Of a DNA stretch of 64,000 nucleotides, positions 50,598-59,724 are shown piece after piece. The stretch comes from Hafnia alvei (lineage in GTDB: Bacteria > Pseudomonadota > Gammaproteobacteria > Enterobacterales > Enterobacteriaceae): the NCBI RefSeq assembly GCF_964063325.1, contig NZ_OZ061315.1:3224001-3288000 (forward strand), written 5' to 3'. How positions within the stretch are numbered: position 1 is the stretch's first letter; each line of letters opens with the position of its first letter. Position numbers and translations under genes: made by a program. Below the pieces are notes generated by a model. It did not search any database, had not been told where the DNA came from, and was given only the letters and a program-made list of their open reading frames with translations.

Positions 50598-52385
50598 TTA
50601 CGTAGCCCCCTCATGACGAAGAATTACACCGGATACTTTTGAGAAAAGAACTTTGCAACGATCTTTACTTTTACTACTTAAAGCACCAAGAAACTCCACC
50701 GGATGCATATGCCACAAAGATGATCCCAGTTTTAATTTACTGGCATCCTGTATCCACACCATCTTATCAAGATAGTCTTCACAGTATTCTCTCCACTCGG
50801 GTGCATCGCTCGTCAGTTTGTTTAAAAAAGACTGCCAAATCGGCGTTTCTTTTTTGTGATACCACTCACTGGGGTGTTTCACGATCATCTTATTCTTCAC
50901 GTCGCGATAAGATGGGTTATGGATGGCACTCAGGTATTCTTGGGATGAATAGGGGCTGACACTACTGTCAATCCGGTTCAATAAGCGCTGATAGTTATAC
51001 GGAACGACACGATGGGTTAAGCGCGTATCAAGAAGGGATGCATGTAAAATCCTGTCAAGAATACTGCGAACCAGACCCTCAGGTGAGGTTGTACCATCAA
51101 GGTGATCAAAGCTCGGTGCCTCGTCAACTGTGGTGGTAAATCCCAGCTTTTCGAGATCGTATTGCGACAGTGTTTCAGCGGATTTGTTGCTTTTCGGCAC
51201 GTAACCGTTCGCATACGGCAAAAACCAATATTCCTGCTTCTCTGTATCCTGCTCCGTTTTCACCTGACTCAGTTTAAGGATTGCTTCGACCTGCGTAACC
51301 CTGCCATTACTGACCATTGTCTTTGTGTTCAGGTCTTTCGAGAACAACGGCAGGCCTGACGGGCATTTCAGGTACAGCGGTGAGCTCTCCCAGACCTTCT
51401 CAGGATTTTTCAGGAAAGTCGGCAAGTTGTCATCTGCACTCAGGCATTCAATATGAACCTGATAGCGAGCAGTGTAACCACCCTCTTTCGGTACCTGGAA
51501 ATAACCCAAATGCCCGACGCTATCACTGGCATTGATTGGGTACGGTGTAGGGCAGACTACGGTGTCAAACTGCATCGGCTCTGCGTAAGGCGGTAACAGA
51601 TGCGACCACCAAGACGGGCGAACAGCTGCACCTGATGTCGGGACAAGGTTATCTCTGTCCGTCAGGATCCAGTACTGTTGTCCTTCCACCAGACGGGTCT
51701 TCGTACCTTTGGCTTTCGCTGTATCGGATAGCCCTCTAAACGTGGCCAAACCATAGCGACGTGCCTTAGGCCCTGTCGCGCTACGGCTTGAATCAGAAGC
51801 ATCCCATTCAATCTGTGAACCTTTCGGGATGGTGTCTATACGATACGTGTTTCTGTTCTCGGCGTTAGCATCAGGAGTCCACTCACGGCGAAATACAGGT
51901 AGCTTGTCATTCACACTCCAATGTGTGTCATTTTCACTGGAGGCGTAAGCGGAGTAAGGCGCCAAATGCATGTACAGCGTATAAAAATGCAGGCCGTTCT
52001 CTTTAATCTCGCCGGGCTGAATGTAGTGTCGCACCAGAACAAAGGAGCCCGAGACATTCAAAGGCCCCGTCTCCCAGGAAACCTTCAAGTAATCACGGCA
52101 GATCCGATATGCCACCACTTCCCCGTCCGCCATACAGCGAACGCTCTGCTCTCCCTTGTAGGGTACAGGAAAATCCAACAGTTCGGAAACTGCCTTACCA
52201 CTCAGAGCACACCACGGAGTTGTAGCACTCGTTATATGAATTCCCCCGTGCCACATGCCGTTGCTTCCCACCATGTACCAGCCGGTCGCTTCACCTTCTA
52301 GATGAGACATCACATCCTCTTGGGAGGTAAAGTCACTACCGCGGTTGGATGGTACAGGCCAGCTGAATTTTGGTAATACCGACAT
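50598..52385 (-). CDS. T6SS effector chassis with degenerate M23-like N-terminus
   Basis: 595 residues in this frame. The N-terminal third looks like an M23/LytM-type fold: HGGIHITSA at 46-54, ADGEVVAYR near 86-94, LVRH at 117-120 and YMHL at 138-141, but the usual zinc-ligand Asp of GxDI is His50, so activity is doubtful. A middle region of unknown fold follows. Residues 459-569 (PYNYQRLLNRIDSSVSPYSS to WHMHPVEFLGAL) form the core repeated in the cassettes. A GH108 domain then begins (VSGVILRHEG) but the frame breaks. It lies directly after the VgrG-encoding part of the ClpV-VgrG chimera (10-base gap), as expected of a VgrG-linked cargo effector. Confidence 0.75.
   Translation of the reverse strand: MSVLPKFSWPVPSNRGSDFTSQEDVMSHLEGEATGWYMVGSNGMWHGGIHITSATTPWCALSGKAVSELLDFPVPYKGEQSVRCMADGEVVAYRICRDYLKVSWETGPLNVSGSFVLVRHYIQPGEIKENGLHFYTLYMHLAPYSAYASSENDTHWSVNDKLPVFRREWTPDANAENRNTYRIDTIPKGSQIEWDASDSSRSATGPKARRYGLATFRGLSDTAKAKGTKTRLVEGQQYWILTDRDNLVPTSGAAVRPSWWSHLLPPYAEPMQFDTVVCPTPYPINASDSVGHLGYFQVPKEGGYTARYQVHIECLSADDNLPTFLKNPEKVWESSPLYLKCPSGLPLFSKDLNTKTMVSNGRVTQVEAILKLSQVKTEQDTEKQEYWFLPYANGYVPKSNKSAETLSQYDLEKLGFTTTVDEAPSFDHLDGTTSPEGLVRSILDRILHASLLDTRLTHRVVPYNYQRLLNRIDSSVSPYSSQEYLSAIHNPSYRDVKNKMIVKHPSEWYHKKETPIWQSFLNKLTSDAPEWREYCEDYLDKMVWIQDASKLKLGSSLWHMHPVEFLGALSSKSKDRCKVLFSKVSGVILRHEGAT
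50679..51011 (-). repeat. Master copy of the chassis core
   Basis: Encodes effector residues 459-569. Partial copies stand at 49222-49550, 46924-47256 and 45490-45795, with long stretches of near-identical DNA. The homology ends sharply at the FLG boundary codons, after which every copy differs. Confidence 0.9.
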
Positions 52386-52395
52386 GTCTGTCCCC

Positions 52396-54396
52396 TCAGT
52401 TGCTCAGTGATTTACTAATGACGCGTTTAATTTCGGCTATCTCAGTGCTGTTAAAATCGGGTGCGGAGAATGGCAGGTCAGCACCACTGCCCGGTACCAG
52501 ATATTCCCCCACCTTCATGGTCAGGTCACCTTTCGAGCCATGCTCAATACCGCTGTCACTGAGCTTCAGGTAAGAGCCACCGCCATTCACTGTCAGCGCT
52601 TTGGGCGTGCTGATAACAATTTCATCATCGGTACTGGTGATGGTCATCGCGTTTTGCGCGCTCATGTCCAGTGTATTGTGGCGGGAATGCATTTCCACAT
52701 CTCCGAGGTTGGCGATCATCCGCGCACCCGCCTTGTGTGCGAACAGCCCCAGCTCATTCTCAGCGCTCATGGAGATGTTTTTCATCGCCCCCATGTCGAG
52801 ATGCTTACCGGCCGTCAGCATCGTGTTCTGCGTACTGGTGAGCTGCAGGTGCTCTCCTGACGTCAAGGCAATCCCCTGTGGAGCCGACGCCAGCAGAACT
52901 GCGGCCTGTAAATCCGCAATACGCGCATCGAGATCAGCCCGCAGCTGCTCAATGACACTGAGTCGGTCACCATGATGGTTACTGCCGGCGGCGATATCTT
53001 CCAGCAGCGCCTGCTCTTCCAGTGCCAGTGCGGTCAGCTGTGCTTTCAGGCGTACAATTTGTTCAGGCACCGTATCGAGGCTCATACGTACGCGGGCACT
53101 TGCGGTGTCCAGCAGGTCAACGGCCTTATCCGGCAACTGGCGGCCCGTCAGATAACGGCGCGACAGCGTGACTGCAGCGCGTACGGCATCATCGGTGATG
53201 TGAACATTGTGGTGCTCGGCGTAACGGGATTTTAGGCCCCTGAGCATCAGGCAGGCCGTCTCGTCGTCAGGCTCATCGACTTTCACCATCTGGAAGCGGC
53301 GCTCAAGCGCAGCGTCACGTTCAAAGTATTGTTTGTATTCGCTCCAGGTGGTAGCAGCGATAGTACGCAGTTCACCTCGAGCGAGTGCGGGTTTCAACAG
53401 GTTGGCCGCATCAGCACCGCCGGCCTGATTACCCGCACCAATGATGGTGTGGGCTTCATCGATAAACAGTAAAATCGGCACAGGTGACTGTTGAACAGCA
53501 TCAATCACGTTCTTTAGACGCTGTTCAAACTCACCTTTCACGCCCGCCCCCGCCTGTAACAGGCCAAGGTCAAGGGTATGCAGAATCACAGGTTTGAGGG
53601 ACTCCGGTACATTACCTTCAGCAATACGAAGCGCCAGCCCTTCCACTAGGGCGGTCTTACCAACACCCGGCTCACCGACTAAGATCGGGTTGTTTTTACG
53701 ACGACGGGAGAGAATATCCACCATCTGGCGGATTTCCGTATCACGGCCAAACACCGGATCGATGTTGCCTTCCCTCGCTTTCTCGGTAACGTCGAGCGTG
53801 AACTTGTCCAGGGCGTTCTGCAGCGCCGGATTCAGTTCACCCTCTTTAACGTCTGCATTCACTGGATAGCCGACAAAATCAACTTCGCCACCGTGGCTTT
53901 GCGCCAGTTCAGCTTCCTGCTGCACCTCCGGACGCTCGTCAGACTGTGAATCCAGCAGTGGACGCAAGCGTTCAAGCTGGCTTTGGCCGAGCGTCAGTAA
54001 TGGCCACAGGCCGTCGCAACGCGCCAGTTTTGGCTTATCCACCAGAGCCATTAGCAGATGCACACTGCGGATATGCTCTTCGCTATTCAGTGAGGCAATC
54101 AGCCACGCTTCCTGAAGTAGGGTCTGGAGACTGTCCGACAGCTGCGGACGGTGGCGTACTGAGCGCGGCTGCCTGTTCAGCCAGCCCAGCAAATCCTGCC
54201 AGATGGTGTCCATATCCCACTCGTAGCGACGGGCCAGCACGGTAAGGTCACCCTCTCCCTGCTCCAGCAGTTTCAACAGCCAGTGCTCCGGCAGAATTTC
54301 TGCATGGGCGCGGGTCTGACACAGAGACGCAGCCCCTTCCATAGCGCGGGCGCAGTAAGGGTTGAGACGTCGAAGAAGGATTGCCGGGTTTTCCAT
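52396..54396 (-). pseudogene. In-frame ClpV-VgrG chimera
   Basis: About 666 residues from ATG 54396. The N-terminal part is ClpV/TssH: the Clp-N domain (NPYCARAMEGAASLCQTRAH), the first AAA domain with GEPGVGKTALVEG and LLFIDEAHTIIGAG, and the middle coiled coil (to about LRADLDARIADLQ). It then passes in frame, near 52905, into the VgrG C-terminal DUF2345 region: SAPQGIALTSGEHLQLTSTQ, MGAMKNISMSAENELGLFAH, VNGGGSYLKLSDSGIEHG. The second ClpV AAA domain and the VgrG gp27/gp5-like head are absent. It cannot act as the sheath-recycling unfoldase or as a complete spike. Confidence 0.9.
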
Positions 54397-54564
54397 GTTT
54401 GCTTGCTCACTGTTGAGGACCATTCAGGCACGCTACCGCCCCTGGCCGTTACCGAGGCCCATAAGGTCTGTTTCCGAAATGTGATGTTTTTGCTCAACGC
54501 CCGCACAAGCAGACGCTCGGCATAAACAAAAAAAACGGACAGAGAAGCTCTGTCCGCTCGTGAC

Positions 54565-55056
54565 TTACGCGGTGGCGCGTTCGTTCCAAGAATCAGAATG
54601 AATGATGTTGCCGTCTTTGTAAGTCCAGGTGATTTTTTCGTAACGCAGTTCAACGCGCTCTAGGTGGTTATGCTTCTCTTTGGAAGGATCCTTGATGTCG
54701 TACATTTCAGGATTCACTTTCACCACCTTCACATTTTCAAGTTTGGTGTTGAAGTACTCGACTTCCTGACCTGCATCATTGATTTTGTACCACTTGAATT
54801 CTGCAGACTTAAGGGTCTGACCGGTGGTTACAGCCTTGTACAGGTACGGGCTGGACGAATCGATTTCCTTGGTGAACAGGAACGGGGTGTGGATACGGGT
54901 ACCCGTCAGTTTGCCAGTATTGTTATCGGTCGGGATGTACAGGTTATGTTCCTGAGCCACCACTTCGATGCTGCCGTCACGATCCTGAACGTCCACAGAC
55001 CCTTTGATGTCTGCGCCGCCGTCGTCTTTCAGCCAAAGATAAACAGGAATTGCCAT
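54565..55056 (-). CDS. hcp: T6SS tube protein Hcp
   Basis: 163 residues starting MAIPVYLWLKDDGGADIKGS after GGAGAG; the longer frame upstream is a shadow of the OmpA gene. The pattern VQDRDGSIEVVAQEHNLYIP, THTPFLFTKEIDSSSPYLYK and SAEFKWYKINDAGQEVEYF is that of Hcp-1-type enterobacterial tube proteins. It is intact. In enterobacterial T6SS loci hcp commonly lies between an OmpA-domain gene and clpV, as here. Confidence 0.93.
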   Translation of the reverse strand: MAIPVYLWLKDDGGADIKGSVDVQDRDGSIEVVAQEHNLYIPTDNNTGKLTGTRIHTPFLFTKEIDSSSPYLYKAVTTGQTLKSAEFKWYKINDAGQEVEYFNTKLENVKVVKVNPEMYDIKDPSKEKHNHLERVELRYEKITWTYKDGNIIHSDSWNERATA

Positions 55057-55060
55057 GGAA

Positions 55061-56443
55061 TTACTCTCCGTTGTGTTGTAAAGCGTCATCATCCTGCGAT
55101 GATGCTGAGGTTTTGCCCGGTATCTGGCAGGCATCCGCCTGTGGTACCAGACTGATTTCGACACGGCGGTTCTGCGCACGGCCTTCCGGCGTGTCATTGG
55201 TTGCGATAGGGCGGCTTTCGCCATAGCCCTGTACTGCAAAACAGCTTTCCGGCACGTCGCCGGTATCCCGCATCCAGTCACGTACCGCTTCGGCCCGCTT
55301 GAGGGACAGCGTCTGGTTTAATACCGAATTACCGGTGTTGTCGGTGTGCCCACTGACGACAATCAGCCAGCCTGGTTTCGCTTTGATGCCGACCAGTGAA
55401 TTCACCAGCATTTTGGTGGAGCCCGCTTTCAGCACAAACTTGCCGGAGTCGAACAGCGACATGCTGTCGAGGCGAATAATTCTTGGGATCGGTTTAGGAT
55501 TTGGCTTCAGCTTAGGTGGTGGTGGTGGCGGGACGTAAGTATCAATGGCCTGCTGAACCGCGAGCCACAGACGATCACCCGGATATAACGCCAGACCATA
55601 ACGTTGTGGTACGCCCTGACGCTGCCAACGCTCCAGCAACAGCGCATCCTGCTGCAGTGCATGAAGTGCCTGTGCTTTTGGGTCATAGTGGTTCATCGGG
55701 ATAGCCTGCCAGCGCTGAAGGTCGGCGCTGACCTTATGGATAAGCGCCTGGTTATGTCGCACAGATAGCGCGATGGCACCAAGCGCGCACAACAGCAACA
55801 TCAACACCACCCGACGCCCGGTTTTACCGCCCTGCAACGGGGTGGTATAGGGTGCCAGTAGCGGGAGTACGGGATCGGCGAAGTGCCAGCGACGTTCATA
55901 CGCGCTGACGCGATCAGACGGGGAGATACGGGTCTGGCGAAACAGCCATTGTGGCCACAGAGCCGTCGCGCAGCTCCGGATATGACCAAAGCGCAGGGTG
56001 ACGGCAAAAGGACGGATTGGTGGACACAGACGGTCGGGTTTTCCCAGTTCATCCAGCACTATCTTATGCAGCATCGCATTGGCTTCTGTGAGCAACGGCT
56101 GTACCGTGGCAGTCTGCGCTGAGCGCTGCCACTCACAGAGGGAGATAGCAGACTCATCGTCGCGGCACACAAGGGCCGAGTCTCCCCGCACCACAATCCA
56201 TGGCGTCTCCGGGCCACTGAACTCAGCATTCAGCACCATCGGTACGTTATAGCCTGTCAGTCGACTGAGTTGTTTCATCTGCAGACGCACGGCCTTCAGG
56301 GAGGCACGCATCAGCGCTTCATCTTCATGTCGGTCCGGCAGACAGCGGAACATCACGCAGAGCTGCCCGGCCATTGTGGGGGTAGCGCACCACCGGCACG
56401 CAGCGATCCAAAGTACACCGCCTGCAGCGGTGCCGAACGCCAA
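55061..56443 (-). CDS. T6SS-associated OmpA-domain membrane protein, N-terminus uncertain
   Basis: 460 residues as an open frame. A region CVMFRCLPDRHEDEALMRAS with PETPWIVVRGDSALVCRDDE is followed by a transmembrane helix (VVLMLLLCALGAIALSV), a Pro-rich linker (PPPPPPKLKPNPKP) and an OmpA/TagL-type peptidoglycan-binding domain (FDSGKFVLKAGS, VVSGHTDNTGNSVLNQTLSL, RRVEISL). Such proteins anchor the T6SS to the wall. Family members usually have about 150 more N-terminal residues with a further membrane segment, so the gene is probably truncated near 56450. Confidence 0.72.
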   Translation of the reverse strand: MAFGTAAGGVLWIAACRWCATPTMAGQLCVMFRCLPDRHEDEALMRASLKAVRLQMKQLSRLTGYNVPMVLNAEFSGPETPWIVVRGDSALVCRDDESAISLCEWQRSAQTATVQPLLTEANAMLHKIVLDELGKPDRLCPPIRPFAVTLRFGHIRSCATALWPQWLFRQTRISPSDRVSAYERRWHFADPVLPLLAPYTTPLQGGKTGRRVVLMLLLCALGAIALSVRHNQALIHKVSADLQRWQAIPMNHYDPKAQALHALQQDALLLERWQRQGVPQRYGLALYPGDRLWLAVQQAIDTYVPPPPPPKLKPNPKPIPRIIRLDSMSLFDSGKFVLKAGSTKMLVNSLVGIKAKPGWLIVVSGHTDNTGNSVLNQTLSLKRAEAVRDWMRDTGDVPESCFAVQGYGESRPIATNDTPEGRAQNRRVEISLVPQADACQIPGKTSASSQDDDALQHNGE

Positions 56444-57039
56444 GCCTTTTGCCCTGAATCGTCATAGTCAAAGACACTGATAAACCAATAAGAGTGACTA
56501 TTTATTCTAGCGCCCTCATTCACGTCGTTACATAAACGAACAGCGACCGAAAGCAGTCCCCATGCTTTACCAGTGAACATGACATGGTTAGAAGTATTTA
56601 TCAGAATTGAAAATATCAAATAGATACCTATTTCTAGGGAGTGTAGAAACATAAGCAACGCTGAAGGAAACGAAAAAATGTAACATAAAATTTCAATCCT
56701 CAGAGATTGAAAAATAAGATCAATGATATTGATATATAATAATTTTCCAGCAAATAACCTTGCAATCATTATGGGGTAAGGCGTGAGATAATGTGCAGCC
56801 TATTTTACCAATGAGGGAATTCAATGAAATTTCACTTAAAAAGTGAAAAATCCTAATTTTTGTCTTGGATCAAAATTGTGATGTAGCGCTCAACTAATAA
56901 ATAGATACATAATTAGCGCACTATTAATTTGTGACTGCTATTTTTTGACTTACTGAAATTGGCATCATAGAAGATGCTAAGATATTGTTGCAGAGAAGAT
57001 TTTATGCTTTATGCCGCAAAAGTGACATTTCTATATGGT
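56444..57039. other. T6SS breakpoint region
   Basis: About 600 bases. A minus-strand frame (56353-56769) has a hydrophobic N-terminus and overlaps the OmpA gene in a different frame; its end (GSLRAGGALPPQWP) may be the displaced reading frame of the truncated OmpA-domain protein. A small hairpin (TTTCACTT/AAGTGAAA) lies near 56829. The rest is AT-rich without a gene. It probably marks the edge of the retained T6SS part. Confidence 0.4.
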
Positions 57040-58449
57040 GATAGATTACAGCGCAGATAATCAGTGTGATAAACGCTTTATCTAAGCTTTGCCATCCGCC
57101 ATTGGTACTGCCGTAACTCGGCGTGCTTGCGTAAAATCTTCGTTGAATCTCTGGTCCCTTTCGCTGGCTATAGGCCGCAATCCCCAGAGGATCTGCAGAA
57201 TTTACTGCACCAACTGGGACTAATCGCCGATGGCGAGACCAAGAAGCGAGCTGCGACAACAACGAGTATCCTAACCTGCGCAGAGTAGTTCAGGCGTCTG
57301 AACCAGTACAAACTCTAACGCCACATGTTGGGATCGATGAGTGGGCATGGTATCGTGGTCATCGATATGGCGCGTTGATCGTCAACCTTGATACTCATCG
57401 CCCTCTGGTACTTCTTCTAGGGCGCGAACAACACTTCTTGACCGCCTAGTCCAGAAAATATCCGGAAATACAGGTTGTCTCACGCGATCACAGTGGCATT
57501 TATGTGATGGCCGCACGTGATGGTGCGCCGCAAGCCTGACAGGTCACCGATCGTTGGCACCTCCTGAAGAATATTGGAGATTCATGAGAGCGGATGATGC
57601 ACAGGCATATGCCGCTGATAAGGAAGGTTGCCACTGAACTGTCGCCCAAGAAAAATGCACCTGAAGTTCAATCAGCAATCTAACCGGTACTTCTCCATCC
57701 GGATCGGATCAAGCAACAGAGGCGTGAAAAGCGGCTTCAACGTTGGGCAGAAGTGAACTCCCTTCATAAAAATGGGTGAGGGATCAGGGAAATATTTCTT
57801 ATAATCGGGGTATCGCGGATAGCTGCTCGCCGATGGATACAGTCGGTTACGTTCCCTGAGATGTCAATCAGGCCACTGATGCCCAGCCTTCTTGATTCAT
57901 GGCGCGTTTGGTTGGAACAACAACAGGAAAAGGTTAGCCATAATGCCAGCCAGATATTGCGGGATATGGTGGCAGTGAAATAACGGTCAAAGGTGCCATT
58001 ACCAAATGGCGGAAAGGGGTGAAGGAGCCGCTTCTGCTTCGCTTCGTCTTCCCTCTTCCTCAAGAGTCAGCCGCTGGTTGATGCCATGGAGAATAATCAG
58101 AGGGGAGGAAAACTACGCATCACTGTTTATCGGGTTGATGCAAGAAAAAGAGCCTCAGTTGAAAATGGCGCAGCAGCTTCTCGACTTTTACAGAATACTG
58201 AAAACGAAAAATAAAACATTGTTAAATTCGTGGTTCATCAATGTAGGCGAAAGCGGGTTGATTGACCTCCAACGTGTTGCCGCAGGAATGGAATCTGACG
58301 CAGCCGCAATAGTTGAAGCTATCTGTTCCAGTTGGAGTAACGGCGTTGTTGAGGGGCATGTAAACCGACTGAACATGTTGAAACACCATATATATTGCTG
58401 TGCTGGGTTCGAGTTGCTCAGGCGGCGAGTGATGAATCCTTTTGCATGA
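57040..58449 (+). pseudogene. ISL3-family transposase, multiply broken
   Basis: Reading through several stops gives HVGIDEWAWYRGHRYGALIV, NLDTHRPLVLLLGREQ, VVSRDHSGIYVMAARDGAPQ and VTDRWHLLKNIGDS, the ISL3 DDE core. After further stops an open part (58006-58449) gives the C-terminus: FIGLMQEKEPQLKMAQQLLD, SWSNGVVEGHVNRLNMLKHH and GFELLRRRVMNPFA. At least six in-frame stops or shifts occur. Terminal repeats were not identified with confidence. Confidence 0.8.
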
Positions 58450-58634
58450 TCGGATCCACCCAAGTTGCGAAAGACCCACTTTTAAACCGTTGTTGACACT
58501 CAGTGAAGGTAAAATACCCGTGGCCCACTTAAGGAAACAGAGATGAGGACAGTATTAAAAAACAGCCTAGATACATCACAGAACCACATATATTCATGAA
58601 ATAACGGCTAAATATCAATGTATCAATAAATATA

Positions 58635-58850
58635 TTACCTGCGAGATTCTGCTATGCGTTTCTTAACCCATTCCTCTATTTCACTTTGCATCCAGCGAGA
58701 GCTTCGCCCCATTTTAATGGGTTTTGGGAACAAGCCCTCTTGAATTAATTTATAGAACCATTTATCCGACAAACCTGTAAATGTGGTGATAAATGCCATA
58801 TCTACCATTTTGTCATTCAATAAACCAGTGGTACTGCTTGTGTTTGTCAT
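58635..58850 (-). CDS. AlpA-family regulator
   Basis: 71 residues. The pattern MVDMAFITTFTGLSDKWFYK, LIQEGLFPKPIKMGRSSRW, SEIEEWVKKRIAESR is the standard AlpA form: a small HTH protein that in CP4-57 activates the excision pathway. It is intact. It precedes an inovirus Gp2-like gene, the arrangement common in P4/CP4-like islands. Confidence 0.92.
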   Translation of the reverse strand: MTNTSSTTGLLNDKMVDMAFITTFTGLSDKWFYKLIQEGLFPKPIKMGRSSRWMQSEIEEWVKKRIAESRR

Positions 58851-58969
58851 CGTGATTTTTCTCTGTCTTAAAGGAAATGAAAGACAGGAGCGTTAGAATG
58901 AATGATTTATTCGGTTCCGACACTCCGCCATAACATTCCCTCGCCAGTTGAAAAATACTTGTCACTCAA

Positions 58970-59599
58970 TCAGAATTGACTGCAACCGAAGTTACGTAGG
59001 CCGTCTGAGTTATCTTTACTGAAATTCTTGGCCAGATAGTTAACGCGGTGAGTCACATTTGATAGCTGATGCTCAAAGTCTTTATGATTTCTACTCAGGT
59101 GATAACAGCCATTAGCGGGAAACTCTACCAGAGCATAATATTGCTCATGATTTGGCGCGGTACTAAGCCCCAACGACCTTACCCAAGCCTCCATAATCAT
59201 CACAGCTAGATTATGGGGATAGTTTCCATTCCTGCGGGAATAACTCCCTGGATAAGCATATGCTTCACGGTTCAAGAGCAGTGCCACGTGATAATGTTTT
59301 TTTCCACACGCATTAAACTCTCTTACCCAGATAATACGAACGCGACAGTCATGGACCCGTTTACCTGATTTTCGTTTCCGAAGTTGGTCAGCAACAATCT
59401 GAGCCCTCAGTGAAATGGTAAACCGGGTAATTACTGAGGCATCTGCGTTATATAATTTATCGTCAATGTCAGGCAGGCGGAGGTCAATCCGCAATACCAT
59501 TGTTCGTGGATATTCATCCAGACATCCCTTAATGGCATCCTGAATACGTCTGACGTATTTTTTATTAAGTGAACCGTAGTTGTCAGTATTGATGTGCAT
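58970..59599 (-). CDS. Inovirus Gp2-family protein (YagK/YfjJ-like)
   Basis: 209 residues. RTMVLRIDLRLPDID, ITRFTISLRAQIVADQLRKR, VRIIWVREFNACGKKHYHVA and LLLNREAYAYPGSY match the YagK/YfjJ family (inovirus Gp2-like, rolling-circle replication-associated fold with HYHV). Such genes occur in CP4-6 and CP4-57 islands. The protein is intact, with the start ATG at 59599. A pentanucleotide repeat lies about 100 bases upstream. Confidence 0.85.
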   Translation of the reverse strand: MHINTDNYGSLNKKYVRRIQDAIKGCLDEYPRTMVLRIDLRLPDIDDKLYNADASVITRFTISLRAQIVADQLRKRKSGKRVHDCRVRIIWVREFNACGKKHYHVALLLNREAYAYPGSYSRRNGNYPHNLAVMIMEAWVRSLGLSTAPNHEQYYALVEFPANGCYHLSRNHKDFEHQLSNVTHRVNYLAKNFSKDNSDGLRNFGCSQF

Positions 59600-59700
59600 G
59601 TTAGTTCCACCTTGTGGTTATTGCGTTTGTTTAATAAAACAAGTGAATGCACTAATAAATTACTCACAGGCTTGCTAATGAGTTATCAGCAGAGAGGCAG

Positions 59701-59724
59701 ACAGGACAGGACAGGACAGGACAG
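59701..59724. repeat. Pentanucleotide tract (ACAGG)4.8
   Basis: Four full and one partial ACAGG units in tandem, about 100 bases upstream of the Gp2-like start, possibly within its promoter region. Confidence 0.85.

Noticed and set aside
50639..50959. Plus-strand frames of 92-106 codons recurring in each chassis-core copy (also 46965, 49224)
   Set aside because: They recur only because the minus-strand core is duplicated; no start signals.
50598..52385. Active M23 metallopeptidase call for the effector N-terminus
   Set aside because: The fold-like motifs are present, but the expected GxD zinc ligand is His50, so activity cannot be supported; it is treated as a degenerate M23-like domain.
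52540..53869. Plus-strand frames of 87-124 codons opposite the ClpV-VgrG chimera
   Set aside because: Antisense shadows in GC-rich coding DNA.
57002..57262. 86-codon minus-strand frame near the ISL3 remnant
   Set aside because: Antisense to transposase debris; no recognisable domain.
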